Shown here in pieces: positions 34,460-44,334 of a DNA stretch of 64,000 nt. The stretch lies in NCBI GenBank assembly GCA_963930645.1, contig OZ005656.1, positions 193,602,979 through 193,666,978 of the forward strand. The letters run 5' to 3'. This stretch comes from Salticus scenicus. Lineage: Eukaryota > Arthropoda > Arachnida > Araneae > Salticidae. The notes beneath the pieces were generated by a model. That model saw only the letters and a list, made by a program, of their open reading frames with translations, had not been told where the DNA came from and made no database searches. The position numbers and the translations under genes were made by a program. The stretch's first letter is position 1. Every line of letters starts with the position of its first letter.

Positions 34460-35553
34460 ACATATACTTTTAAGTAATCCACTATAAAGAATCGAGATGG
34501 GGGAAAAGTCGGAGGATTCTGCAGGTTACAATTTTCTAAAAATGAGGCACATTCAGTTACTGAATAATACGTACACAATAAAAATTCACATTTAAATTCT
34601 ACTATTCTAGCTTCGTCCGTCTAGCCTGGTGGGCCTTTTTACTACTTTAAATAGAGGTGTAGCCTCCGCTGCTTCCGATAACTGTTTTCAAATCATCACT
34701 GTTTTTACATTCAACATCTTAAATTTTGCAGGGTTTCAAGTCACATATATGTAAGTCTGTAATTATCTTCAAAAAAGGACGATGGGGTAAAAAAAAAAAA
34801 AGTCTAAAATAGTTAATGCATAATTGCTGGATATTTTTTTTTCCCTTTAAGGTAAGTTTTTATTTATTTACTTATTTTTACTTTAAAGTTTAAATATCAT
34901 TTTTTTTTTTGCCTTAAATATTTACATTTCTTACTACGCTTTTCTTCATTTGCAGGCAGGGGGTTAACGCGGTATCCCAATTGTTTGGTATTAGCCTCAA
35001 GTTCGTAATTAAATATTGCTGATTTGTTACTGGAGAAAGTTGAAAACCGTCGTGTATATTTATGGTAGCTGGAACACAAAAAATCCGTCGTGACTGCATT
35101 GTTCTTCACAATTCGTAAAGTTAATACCTCTGAGGGTTATCGAAACGGGAGGAATCCCTGAGCAGAGTAATAAAATTGTGATGCCATGTCTCCAAACTAC
35201 TCATAAGAGATGAATCTCAGACTGTCGCCAATTGCTTAATGCGCTGTTCTAATGTCATTTTAAAATCCACTCAAATAGTATTTTCATAAGCTTTTGCGCA
35301 TGTATCTTTAAATACCTCAATGTATGTAATGCAAGATGCTGCGAAATAGTGAAAAATTGTATATGTGTTTGAGGCGGGAGGATTTCTCTTCCACCTTGCA
35401 CCAAAGACACTTTTTCTTGTAGGCATCAACAAGATCTGAAATTAAAATTTTCAGTTTTATAAGACTTTCAATAGTATATTGATGTCTTGTACAGAACAAT
35501 AATCCCGTTATTACCTAATTCGGTTTTTGAGCTTTTTTTCTTCTTTTTTTCTT

Positions 35554-35585
<32 letters not shown>

Positions 35586-36550
35586 TTTTTTTTTGAATAG
35601 CGCGAAGTTTTGGTAATATTTTACCCTTCAATTTAAACATTAGAGTTGCTCTAACTTTATGCATTGTATTTAAATTAATTTAAATGCTTCTTGGTATTAT
35701 AATGTTTAATAGATATCACATTATTTGCATATTTAGTAAATTTGTTAAATTCAGTTATGGAATTCAATTGTAAAATTCAACAGTGGACAAAAAAAAAAAA
35801 AAAAAAACTTAAAGCCATTCACACATCGATTTCTCGCACCAAAATTCACTTGATTAACACAAACATTTAAAGTCTTATATTTAACCCATTATGTACGGCT
35901 GTCGTGAATCAACGATTTAACAAGTCTGTCTTGAACTCCGATGGTCTTTGACAGACCATCTCTGCTTTTAAAGACATTTACGTATACTTCCCTATTTTAA
36001 ACAATAAGTCCAGCTTTTTCGCATTTTTGTAAAATGTTACACTGTTTTATTTATTTAAGAATTTATATATGTGCATTTAAATCATTCAAATTGTATCCTG
36101 AATAATCAACGCTGAAAAGCCACTGGTGTATATATGTACTGACGGTTGTAAAGAAGTTAAATACGAGTACACAAAATCTTTTTATTTTATTTTATTTATT
36201 TATTTATTTATTTATTTATTATTATTATTTAATTTTTTTATGATAAGCTCCATAATAAAATAAAGTATCGTAAAATCGCAATTTTTCAAAAATATTACTT
36301 AACATGTTCATAAAAAAAAAAGCTATTTAATCGCTGGAAACTACTTATAATTTAAATTTTCTTCCATCTCAGTTAATTTATCCTTAACTAGCAGGCATCG
36401 TTGGTCGCTATATTGAAAATATTTTCTTTCTTTCTTTCTTTTTTTATTTAAAGGAATCGCTATTTTTTGTAATATCATTTTATGAATAAAAACAAAAAAT
36501 AACATTGAAATCACGCTAAACCTCGTTACAGGTACTCGCTGCCTACGGCA

Positions 36551-36581
<31 letters not shown>

Positions 36582-36949
36582 CCGCACAGCATCGGGTGCA
36601 GGTTCCCACTGCCTGTAGGAAGGTCTTCCCAGGGCACTTCAGTTTAGATATTTATCGACTACATGTGGATTTGCTATTATTAAAAAACTACAATTTCAAA
36701 GATGTCTGTATTTCAGCATTTATTAAGTATTTTATTTTCGGCTCCATGTATTTTATATCCCTCGTTTTTTACACTCTATTACCATTTGATTCCAACGAAT
36801 ATAATAAATATAAATAAAAGCAGATTTCCGTTTTACAGGAATTAAATAAAAAAAATAAATAAATACATTTTAATTAAACTTAAATTTGAATACGTTTAAT
36901 CATTTATAATATATTACATTTTTTTCCAATAACTAATTTCTTCTTCCTT

Positions 36950-36980
<31 letters not shown>

Positions 36981-37213
36981 AATTTAGAGATTTCCCTTTT
37001 AAAGGATTTAACTAAATAAACGAAAATAAAAAGTTGTTACATTAGAAAAACAGTACATAAACATTATAAATATATATAATGTTTATAAATAAATAATATA
37101 AATAAATAAATAAATGTATATATATATGCATACATATATATATACATATATATATATGTTATAATAATATTACAAATATTATAATATATTATAATACATA
37201 TATTATAATCTAT

Positions 37214-37248
<35 letters not shown>

Positions 37249-37676
37249 ATTTATTTGATTAAAATGAAAAGAATGAGAACGAAGAATAGGCAGTCAAATA
37301 AATCACCACAGATACACACACATGCCAATAAAGTAACTAGTTAACTTAAATTGATTTAATTTTACAGGATTAATAATATTACTTGCATTAATTTAAAATT
37401 TATTAGAATGCATTACCTGTAGAAGACATAAAAAAGGACCGTGCAATTTAATGCTGTAGAAAAGAAGGAGTAATAAAGGATAGTATTATAAAAGAGGGCG
37501 GGGGGGGGGGGGGGGATCGATCTTACATTAATGAAATCAACCATTTAAGTTAAGATTAGCAAAAGATTTTCGGGCCATAGCCTAATAATAAGATTGAATA
37601 TTAAATAAAAGCTCAAAATGCGATAGGACTTCTTCATGAGCTATCCCTAAAGCACTGAACAGAAAAATGCATGTTT
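34460..37676. other. 3.2 kb without recognisable genes
   Basis: AT-rich. Notable content: a T-rich run at 35535-35594, poly-A at 35790-35809, (TTTA)n at 36180-36220, (ATT)n at 36952-36980 and (TA)n/(CA)n at 37068-37250. At 36529-36650, the phrase cgctgcctacggcatc and cactgcctgtagg loosely recall the tandem-array hairpin. A G17-type run lies at 37498-37515, just upstream of the retrotransposon. Confidence 0.6.
37498..37515 (+). repeat. Poly-G run
   Basis: gcgg followed by about 15 uninterrupted G, in a region otherwise near 70% AT. Potential G-quadruplex. Other G or C runs are at 13370, 22129, 28117, 51551 and 54168. Confidence 0.9.
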
Positions 37677-37681
37677 TCTAT

Positions 37682-38257
37682 TGTTGATTCATGGGAAGCG
37701 ATGACGGCGACAGCCGATCAGAAGTAGACAGTCATGTGACCAAAGAGAGAAACAAAAACTCATTCTTTTTCTTTTTTTATTATTGATTCTGGTTTTTCTC
37801 TCTGAACTATTCGAAAAACGGAAGTAACTTTATTCCTGAATTGACATTCTAATATTCAGGCTGAATTCGTACAGCCAAGTAATCCATTAATTGTTATATT
37901 ATTAAAACAATAAGTATTATTCTGTTTATTCTTTATAATTCATTCAAGGCATAAAAAAAATGCCTTTATACGTATTCTGAATGTTTAAACCTGTGCCCAA
38001 AACAAAGAAAAATTCTGTTTTTGTGTTCATCAAGATTCTCTATTAAATTCGATAATTAAAATCAAGTATATCAGTGATTTGACTTCACATCTCTTTTCAT
38101 GAGAGGCTTCCATTTACTTCAAGCATACGGGAAATACAGGAGAGAGGTGAGTTAGATTTAACTTAATATTATGCATGCTAAAACTTAGTTTCGTTTTAAT
38201 AAAATGTTTGATGCAGGTCAATTCTTTATGCATGAGTCTAGTTATAATTAATCAACA
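37682..38257 (+). repeat. 5' LTR of BEL element
   Basis: 576 bp, TGTTGAT...ATCAACA (the ends are complementary over 7 bp). It contains a consensus splice donor AG|GTGAGT at 38147 and late AATAAA-like ttaataaaatg near 38200. Confidence 0.95.
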
Positions 38258-38472
38258 TGTTTTTGGTCCGTCTTAGAGCCATGAGGCTATCGATGATTTA
38301 TATATATATATAAGAAAAAAAAAAGTATATATATTTAATATGTATTTGATATTCTTATTCTTATTCTTATTCGTAATCATTTATTCTTAAAATGATTTAT
38401 TTTTGTTCTTGAATGTTTGTTCTGTAATTCGAAGGCCTATAGTTATGTGTATTTAAACTTATATATTCTAAA

Positions 38473-39360
38473 ATGCCGAAATTATCTAAGCAAGTTTTAT
38501 TATTTGAAAATTTATGTAAGGAAATCGATAGTTTTAGAGATAGAGTAAAGGGGTGTAGTAAAGATGAACAATCTAAGGTTAAATTATTAAAAACCAAAGT
38601 TCAATCGTATGATCATGAAACCGCGGAAATATTTAAAAATTTATCCGCTAAAGAGAATGAGGATTATATGGATATGTATTTGAGATATAAGGGAGTGGTT
38701 TTTGATTTACTGGTGGAGTTAGAGGACAAAACAGAAGTAAACGCGTGCGATTCAGATACTCACGCGAAAAATAAAGATGAGAAAAATGGTAAATCGTCTC
38801 TTATTAAATTACCGAAATTTGATCTTCCGCGATTTTTTGGTGAAACCGAAAATTGGATTTCTTTTAAAGAAATTTTTAATTCGACAATTCTACAGAATAA
38901 TCAATTATCAAAAATTGAAAAACTGCAATATTTACATTCTTCAGTGCGCGGAAACGCAGCTAAATTAATTCGAGGATTCGCTCTAAAAGAGGAAAATTTA
39001 GATCAATGTTGGGAAATATTAAATGAAAGATATGAAAATAAAAGACAATTAGCATTGAGTCAAATTAACAAAATATTTTCTATGAAAATTGTAAAAGCAA
39101 ACAATGCTAAAACTTTACTTGAGTTATTAGATACTTGTAACGAAGCCGTCAGAAACTTAAAAACTTTGGGTTTAGATTCTAATGCGTTAAGCGACTTAAT
39201 TATAATAAAATTCATGATGGGGAAATTGGATGAATCGTTAAAACAGAGATGGGAATTAATGTTGGATAGTGATAAATTGCCTGATCTTGATCTTTTTAGG
39301 AAATTCGTTGAGCGCGAAGCGCGCGGTGTTGAAGAGATAAAAAAAAAAAAAAAGACGTAA
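38473..39360 (+). CDS. BEL/Pao Gag (DUF1759-like)
   Basis: 295 codons. The N-terminal ~90 residues are a charged helical region of the kind that starts BEL Gag proteins. Residues ~115-250 carry the DUF1759 capsid-like signature: IKLPKFDLPRFFGE, then W-x-x-F-x-E-x-F, then KLQYLHSSVRGNAAKLI, and CWEILNERYENKRQL. It would form particles that package element RNA in the cytoplasm. The frame ends just after a 15-A run (39339-39353), where the pol frame lies one base back; BEL elements normally encode one Gag-Pol polyprotein. So the stop is either a homopolymer length error or a -1 slippage site. The start is the first ATG after the leader, and the upstream leader holds an (ATTCTT)n tract. Confidence 0.9.
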   Translation: MPKLSKQVLLFENLCKEIDSFRDRVKGCSKDEQSKVKLLKTKVQSYDHETAEIFKNLSAKENEDYMDMYLRYKGVVFDLLVELEDKTEVNACDSDTHAKNKDEKNGKSSLIKLPKFDLPRFFGETENWISFKEIFNSTILQNNQLSKIEKLQYLHSSVRGNAAKLIRGFALKEENLDQCWEILNERYENKRQLALSQINKIFSMKIVKANNAKTLLELLDTCNEAVRNLKTLGLDSNALSDLIIIKFMMGKLDESLKQRWELMLDSDKLPDLDLFRKFVEREARGVEEIKKKKKT

Positions 39361-39389
39361 CATTCACTAATTCGAAGAAATCAAACGTA

Positions 39390-42146
39390 TTGAGTAAAAT
39401 TGTGAAAAAGGAAAATACGTGCATTCTTTGTAATGAGCGTCACGCGCTATTTAAATGTCCGACATTTAATTCAAAACCGGTTAAAGAAAGATGGAAATTT
39501 GTTGAATTAAATAAGTTATGTCAAAATTGCTTACGCCAAAATCATAGGCTGGAGAATTGTAGGATAAACATTAATTGTAAAAATTGTGCAGAAAAACATC
39601 ATACGCTATTGCATGTTTATGGTAGAAATTCAAATTCTGAAAGGGCGAATCATGTATCGCCAGATATATCAGTTTCAAATAGTGCTCAGTTTTATTCTAG
39701 TAATGTTTTGTTATCTACAGCACTAATTAAGGTTAAATCAAATAAAGGAAAAATTATGCATTGTAAAGCTTTGATAGATAATGCTAGTCAAAATTCATTA
39801 ATTACTAAGGAATGTGCTAAGCGACTAAATTTGCCCTTACGGAGCACGTCGCATAGTATAATAGGGATTAATTGCGTTTTAGCAGAAACTGCTCTCAACG
39901 AAACAGAATTTAAATTCACTCCGCATTTTTCGTCGGAGTCATTTTCAGTCAGCGCTTTTATTGTTGATAGGGTTACCTCACCTCTCCCTAATTTCCAACT
40001 ACCGCAACATGATTGGCCACACATAAAGGGATTACAATTAGCTGATCCCAATTATGACGTTAGTGGTCCAATCGATATTCTTCTTGGGGCAGAAATAGTC
40101 GCCTCAATCTGCAATGGCAGTCCAATTCAAGGGCCAGCAGGAACTCCTACAGCATTCCCCACAAAGCTGGGTTACCTCCTTTCAGGACGAATAAACAGTT
40201 TTCAATGTACAAATATCAGTTTAACGTGTCATATGACTGTTGATGATGATATCAACAACACTTTAAAACAATTTTTTGATACAGAATCAATTCCAAATGT
40301 AGAATCAAAAAAGATAGAAAATGATCCTGTGGAAAATATTTATTTAACCACAACTAAAAGAAATAGTCAGGGAAGATATGTCGTTCATCTACCCTTTAAG
40401 CCAGATAAGGTACTAGGTGACAGTAAGTCAGGTGCTATTTCAAGATTTCTTTCCATTGAAAATAAACTTAAAAAGAACCCACAATTAAAAATGAAGTATT
40501 CGAATTTCACGAACGAATATATTTCTTTGGGGCATATGACAAAATTAAATCCAGCTGAAATTAATGAAACGCCACATTATTATTTACCGCATCATGCGGT
40601 GGTAAATGAAAACTCTGAAACAACAAAATTACGTGTAGTATTTGACGCCTCGTTTAAAACAACAAATAACAAATCTTTAAATGACATTCTATATATTGGT
40701 CCTAAACTACAGTCAAATATTTTTGACAATTTAGTAAAATTTCGAGCCAACCCTGTAGCGTTCAGTGCAGACATTGCTAAAATGTATCGTCAAATTTTAA
40801 TTGATAGAAAAGATAGAATATACCAGAGAATTGTTTGGAGAGAATCTCCCAATGACCAATTATCCTTTTACGATTTGAATACTGTCACCTACGGAACAGC
40901 TTGTGCACCCTATTTAGCGTTACGCACCCTTAAGCAATTATGTGAGGATGAGGGACAAAATTTTCCATTGGCAACAGAAATTGCCAAGGAAAATTTTTAC
41001 ATCGATGACTTATTGTCAGGGGCACAATCCCTTCAATTCGCAAAAGATAGAATAATGGAGCTGCAGGCTCTAATGCAAGCTGGAGGGTTTAAACTTAGGA
41101 AATGGGCTTGTAGCCATCCAGAAGCGCTCTCTGATATTCCAGAGGAAGAGAAGGCTAATTCGGTCATTCATTTTTTTGAAGATAAAGAAAAAATAAATCA
41201 AAGAGTACTAGGAATGTTCTGGGATTTAAGTGAAGATACTCTTCAAGTTAGAACCTTAGCTGATCAACAAATTAATACAAAAAGACAGTTGCTGTCCGTA
41301 ATTGCGCAAATTTATGATCCCCTCGGAATTATTTCGCCATCTACTATTATCTTAAAAATCATTCTACAAAAATTGTGGAAGTTGCAATCAACGTGGGATG
41401 AGCCTATACCTCCAGATATTTTGCAAGAATGGAAAACTGTTTATAATGAAATTAATGAGTTTAAATCTATGTCCATTCCACGCTATGTAGGTTCAAATAC
41501 TAAAGATTGTACAGTTGAACTGCATGGCTTTTGTGATGCCTGTCCGAGGGCGTATGCGGCAGTCGCATATTTAAAGATCATAACGAACACGATTCAGGTA
41601 TATTTAATTGCTGCTAAAACTAGAATCGCACCCACAAAAGAACTCACTTTACCGAAATTGGAATTGTGTGGGGCTGTACTCGTAGCTGAGTTAATTTGCA
41701 ACATTCAAAAATCCCTTAAATTTACTCATTCGACATACTGGTACACTGACTCTTCTATTGTATTAAACTGGATAAATAACCCTTCAAACAAAGGAAATAG
41801 TTTCGTGGCCCATAGAGCTACCAAAATCAGAGCTCTTACTCAATTACAATCCTGGAGACATATCCCAGGAAAAGAAAACCCGGCCGATTGTGCCACACGC
41901 GGATTGTCCCCGGCTAAGTTGAAAGCTAGAACTGAGTGGTGGGAAGGGCCAAAATGGCTCCATAGTTTTGAGCTACCACCAATGTGCACATTACATTCAG
42001 TTTCCGTTCAGAAACAAACTCATCAACATTCGACAGATTCAAGTTCTAAGCCTACACTTTCTAATAACACTTTCATATCACATATCACGAAATACTCTAA
42101 CTATCTAAAACTTTTAAGAATTCTAGCTTATGTTCGGAGTTTCTAG
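39390..42146 (+). CDS. BEL/Pao Pol: zinc knuckles, protease, RT, RNase H
   Basis: 918 codons; the frame is open back to the A-run, so the listed start is only a convenient TTG. Zinc-binding motifs C11-C14-H18-C23, C44-C47-H52-C57 and C63-C66-H70. Aspartic protease around D130 (ALIDNASQ, DUF1758 type; the residue after D is N rather than S/T). Reverse transcriptase with D461 in FSADIAKMYRQ and YIDD (D539, D540). RNase H with D716, E758, D787 and D833. It copies element RNA into DNA. The frame closes at 42144-42146 just after VRSF because one base appears missing near 42138-42140; the usual continuation lies in the next frame. Confidence 0.94.
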   Translation: MSKIVKKENTCILCNERHALFKCPTFNSKPVKERWKFVELNKLCQNCLRQNHRLENCRININCKNCAEKHHTLLHVYGRNSNSERANHVSPDISVSNSAQFYSSNVLLSTALIKVKSNKGKIMHCKALIDNASQNSLITKECAKRLNLPLRSTSHSIIGINCVLAETALNETEFKFTPHFSSESFSVSAFIVDRVTSPLPNFQLPQHDWPHIKGLQLADPNYDVSGPIDILLGAEIVASICNGSPIQGPAGTPTAFPTKLGYLLSGRINSFQCTNISLTCHMTVDDDINNTLKQFFDTESIPNVESKKIENDPVENIYLTTTKRNSQGRYVVHLPFKPDKVLGDSKSGAISRFLSIENKLKKNPQLKMKYSNFTNEYISLGHMTKLNPAEINETPHYYLPHHAVVNENSETTKLRVVFDASFKTTNNKSLNDILYIGPKLQSNIFDNLVKFRANPVAFSADIAKMYRQILIDRKDRIYQRIVWRESPNDQLSFYDLNTVTYGTACAPYLALRTLKQLCEDEGQNFPLATEIAKENFYIDDLLSGAQSLQFAKDRIMELQALMQAGGFKLRKWACSHPEALSDIPEEEKANSVIHFFEDKEKINQRVLGMFWDLSEDTLQVRTLADQQINTKRQLLSVIAQIYDPLGIISPSTIILKIILQKLWKLQSTWDEPIPPDILQEWKTVYNEINEFKSMSIPRYVGSNTKDCTVELHGFCDACPRAYAAVAYLKIITNTIQVYLIAAKTRIAPTKELTLPKLELCGAVLVAELICNIQKSLKFTHSTYWYTDSSIVLNWINNPSNKGNSFVAHRATKIRALTQLQSWRHIPGKENPADCATRGLSPAKLKARTEWWEGPKWLHSFELPPMCTLHSVSVQKQTHQHSTDSSSKPTLSNNTFISHITKYSNYLKLLRILAYVRSF

Positions 42147-42151
42147 TCAAT

Positions 42152-42177
42152 TTTGTCCCCTTATTACTTCCGGTGTG

Positions 42178-42212
<35 letters not shown>

Positions 42213-42308
42213 CACTTGACATTGTGAGTTTTTTCGCTTTTCTTCCCATGCTATTCCTATGGGGTTTTTAGCCTTTTTTCCCCTCTTTTTCTACATTCTA
42301 AAGTGGCA
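42152..42308. mobile_element. 157-bp insertion inside pol (TSD TCAAT)
   Basis: Flanked by TCAAT at 42147-42151 and 42309-42313. It separates RNase H from integrase. Contents: tttgtccccttattacttcc, a 28-30 T run at 42179-42208, then a pyrimidine-rich stretch ending cattctaaag. With its duplication it adds 162 bp, a multiple of three. No terminal inverted repeats; family unknown. The pyrimidine tract plus AG also resembles a 3' splice site. Confidence 0.6.
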
Positions 42309-42331
42309 TCAATAAAATTAAAACCAAATCA

Positions 42332-43798
42332 ATGGAAAGTGGTCCTTTAAAGGCCATAGAGCTAAATCAAGCGGAAATGGGTCTTGTAAAAATTATTCAA
42401 AATGCAGAATTTAGTGATGAAATTGCCTTACTAAGGAAAGGCAAACTTTTAAAACCTTCACACCATCTATTCTGTCTTGATCCTTTTCTGGATGAAGCAG
42501 GCATTCTTCGTGTTGGAGGACGCCTGCGGAACCACCCATCCTTACGATTTCAAGAAAAACACCCCATATTACTTCCCAAAGCAAATCACGTTACTTCCTT
42601 GATAATAACATATTATCATAACTTAAGCTCCCATGCTGGTCCCAATTTAGTACTTTCACTCCTTAGAAACAAATTTTGGATTCCCCACGGACGCTCCACC
42701 GTAAAATCAGTATTAAGACAGTGTATACTCTGTTTTCGACTGTCAGCTAAGCCAATAATTCCAAAGATGGGGGATCTACCCTCAGAAAGAACCACACCCA
42801 TTCGGCCCTTTTCGAAGGTTGGTGTCGATTTCGCGGGACCAGTAATGACAAAATGTCAACATAAACAAAAAGCGACAACCTTTAAACCATATATCGCCCT
42901 TTTCATCTGTATGGCGACAAAGGCAGTGCATCTTGAATGTGTTTCAAATCTTTCTACAGAAGCATTTCTCGCACCCTTGAAACGCTTCATAGGTAGGCGT
43001 GGCTACCCCTCTGACATATTTTCGGACAATGGCAGAAATTTTGTCGGAGCCCATTCTTACCTAAAACAGCTATTTTCTTTATTCAAAGAAGAAAAATTAC
43101 AAAATTTTGCTTCCCAACACCAAATAACCTGGCACTTTATTCCCCCGTATGCTCCAAATTTTGGGGGACTTTGGGAAGCGTCGATAAAATTAGCCAAACA
43201 TCATTTGGTAAAAATCACACAAGGAGCAATATTAACTTTCGAGGAGCTTTCCACCCTTCTATGTCAAATAGAGGCTGTTATAAATTCGCGGCCTCTAACA
43301 CCATTGTCCAATGCTCCTAATGATTGCGCAGCTTTAACACCAGGACATTTCTTGATTGGAACTGCATTATTAGAATTGCCAGAACTATCGTTAATAAATA
43401 ATTCTCTTAGTCTTTCTTCTAGGTATAAGCTCTTATTGCAGATGAAGGAAACGTTTTGGAAGAGGTGGAAAGCACAATACCTACCAACCTTGCTGCATCG
43501 ATCCAAAAGAACCAACAACCACCGTCACAACTTTTCTCCAGGGGAACTCGTTATCCTGAAAAATAAAGTATCACCTCCACTGCATTGGGATCTAGCAAGA
43601 ATCATCAAGTTGATTCCCGGACCTGACGGAATCGCCAGGGTCCTCCAACTTAAGACCTCTTCTGCTGGAACTCTTATTCGACCGGTTTCGCAGGTGATCC
43701 CTTTTCCAAGTATTTCGACTCCTGCTCCGGTGCCTTCCCGCCCCGCCCAGACTGTTGATTCATGGGAAGCGATGACGGCGACAGCCGATCAGAAGTAG
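42332..43798 (+). CDS. BEL/Pao integrase with C-terminal domain
   Basis: 488 codons; the frame is open back to 42302. The N-terminal zinc-binding region has H-x-x-x-H in YYHNLSSHAG followed by CILC. The catalytic core has D166 (VGVDFAGP), D232 (SDNGRNFVG) and E282 (GGLWEASIK), a D-x65-D-x49-E arrangement. Then comes the BEL C-terminal domain (LTPGHFLIG, later WKRWKAQYLPTL and GELVILKNK, DUF5641 type). It would insert the cDNA copy with a 5-bp stagger, matching the tctat TSD. It now stands apart from the rest of Pol because of the break at 42138-42308. It overlaps the 3' LTR: the last 46 nt, including the stop, are LTR sequence. Confidence 0.94.
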   Translation: MESGPLKAIELNQAEMGLVKIIQNAEFSDEIALLRKGKLLKPSHHLFCLDPFLDEAGILRVGGRLRNHPSLRFQEKHPILLPKANHVTSLIITYYHNLSSHAGPNLVLSLLRNKFWIPHGRSTVKSVLRQCILCFRLSAKPIIPKMGDLPSERTTPIRPFSKVGVDFAGPVMTKCQHKQKATTFKPYIALFICMATKAVHLECVSNLSTEAFLAPLKRFIGRRGYPSDIFSDNGRNFVGAHSYLKQLFSLFKEEKLQNFASQHQITWHFIPPYAPNFGGLWEASIKLAKHHLVKITQGAILTFEELSTLLCQIEAVINSRPLTPLSNAPNDCAALTPGHFLIGTALLELPELSLINNSLSLSSRYKLLLQMKETFWKRWKAQYLPTLLHRSKRTNNHRHNFSPGELVILKNKVSPPLHWDLARIIKLIPGPDGIARVLQLKTSSAGTLIRPVSQVIPFPSISTPAPVPSRPAQTVDSWEAMTATADQK

Positions 43799-44329
43799 AC
43801 AGTCATGTGACCAAAAAGAGAAACAAAAACTCATTCTTTTTCTTTTTTTATTATTGATTCTGGTTTTTCTCTCTCAACTATTCGAAAAACGGAAGTAACT
43901 TTATTCTTGAATTGACATTCTAATATTCAGGCTGAATTCGTACAGCCAAGTAATCCATTAATTGTTATATTATTAAAACAATAAGTATTATTCTGTTTAT
44001 TCTTTATAATTCATTCAAGGCATAAAAAAAAATGCCTTTATACGTATTCTGAATGTTTAAACCTGTGCCCAAAACAAAGAAAAATTCTGTTTTTGTGTTC
44101 ATCAAGATTCTCTATTAAATTCGATAATTAAAATCAAGTATATCAGTGATTTGACTTCACATCTCTTTTCATGAGTGGCTTCCATTTACTTCAAGCATAC
44201 GGGAAATACAGGAGAGAGGTGAGTTAGATTTAACTTAATATTATGCATGCTAAAATTTAGTTTCGTTTTAATAAAATGTTTGATGCAGATCAATTCTTTA
44301 TGCATGAGTCTAGTTATAATTAATCAACA
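43753..44329 (+). repeat. 3' LTR of BEL element
   Basis: 577 bp, about 99% identical to 37682-38257 (six substitutions, one extra A in an A-run). The upstream sequence ccttcccgccccgcccagac is pyrimidine-rich, so no standard polypurine primer is visible on the plus strand. Confidence 0.95.
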
Positions 44330-44334
44330 TCTAT

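Larger units (their letters stand above)
37682..44329 (+). mobile_element. BEL/Pao LTR retrotransposon, full length, disrupted coding
   Basis: 6648 bp with two LTRs and a perfect 5-bp TSD tctat (37677-37681 and 44330-44334). The LTRs differ by six substitutions and one A in ~576 bp, so insertion is recent. Order gag, zinc knuckles, protease, RT, RNase H, integrase is that of BEL/Pao; the gag matches DUF1759 and the protease DUF1758. A possible primer-binding site tggtccgtcttagagcc starts at 38264, six bases after the LTR, but I cannot match it to a tRNA. No polypurine tract precedes the 3' LTR. Coding is broken at 39339-39353, near 42138 and by an insertion at 42152-42308. Confidence 0.96.

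Noticed and set aside
38264..38280. tggtccgtcttagagcc as a definite primer-binding site
   Set aside because: It begins TGG but its complement does not look like a usual tRNA 3' end; left as a possibility inside the element entry.
42144..42307. The pol interruption as a classical GT-AG intron with frame restoration
   Set aside because: No GT donor in the upstream coding sequence gives the right phase with the AG at 42303; the TCAAT duplication plus a one-base loss explains the break better. A spliced role for the acceptor is kept only as a weak idea.
39788..43518. Minus-strand frames opposite pol and integrase
   Set aside because: They are shadows of the strongly supported BEL reading frames.
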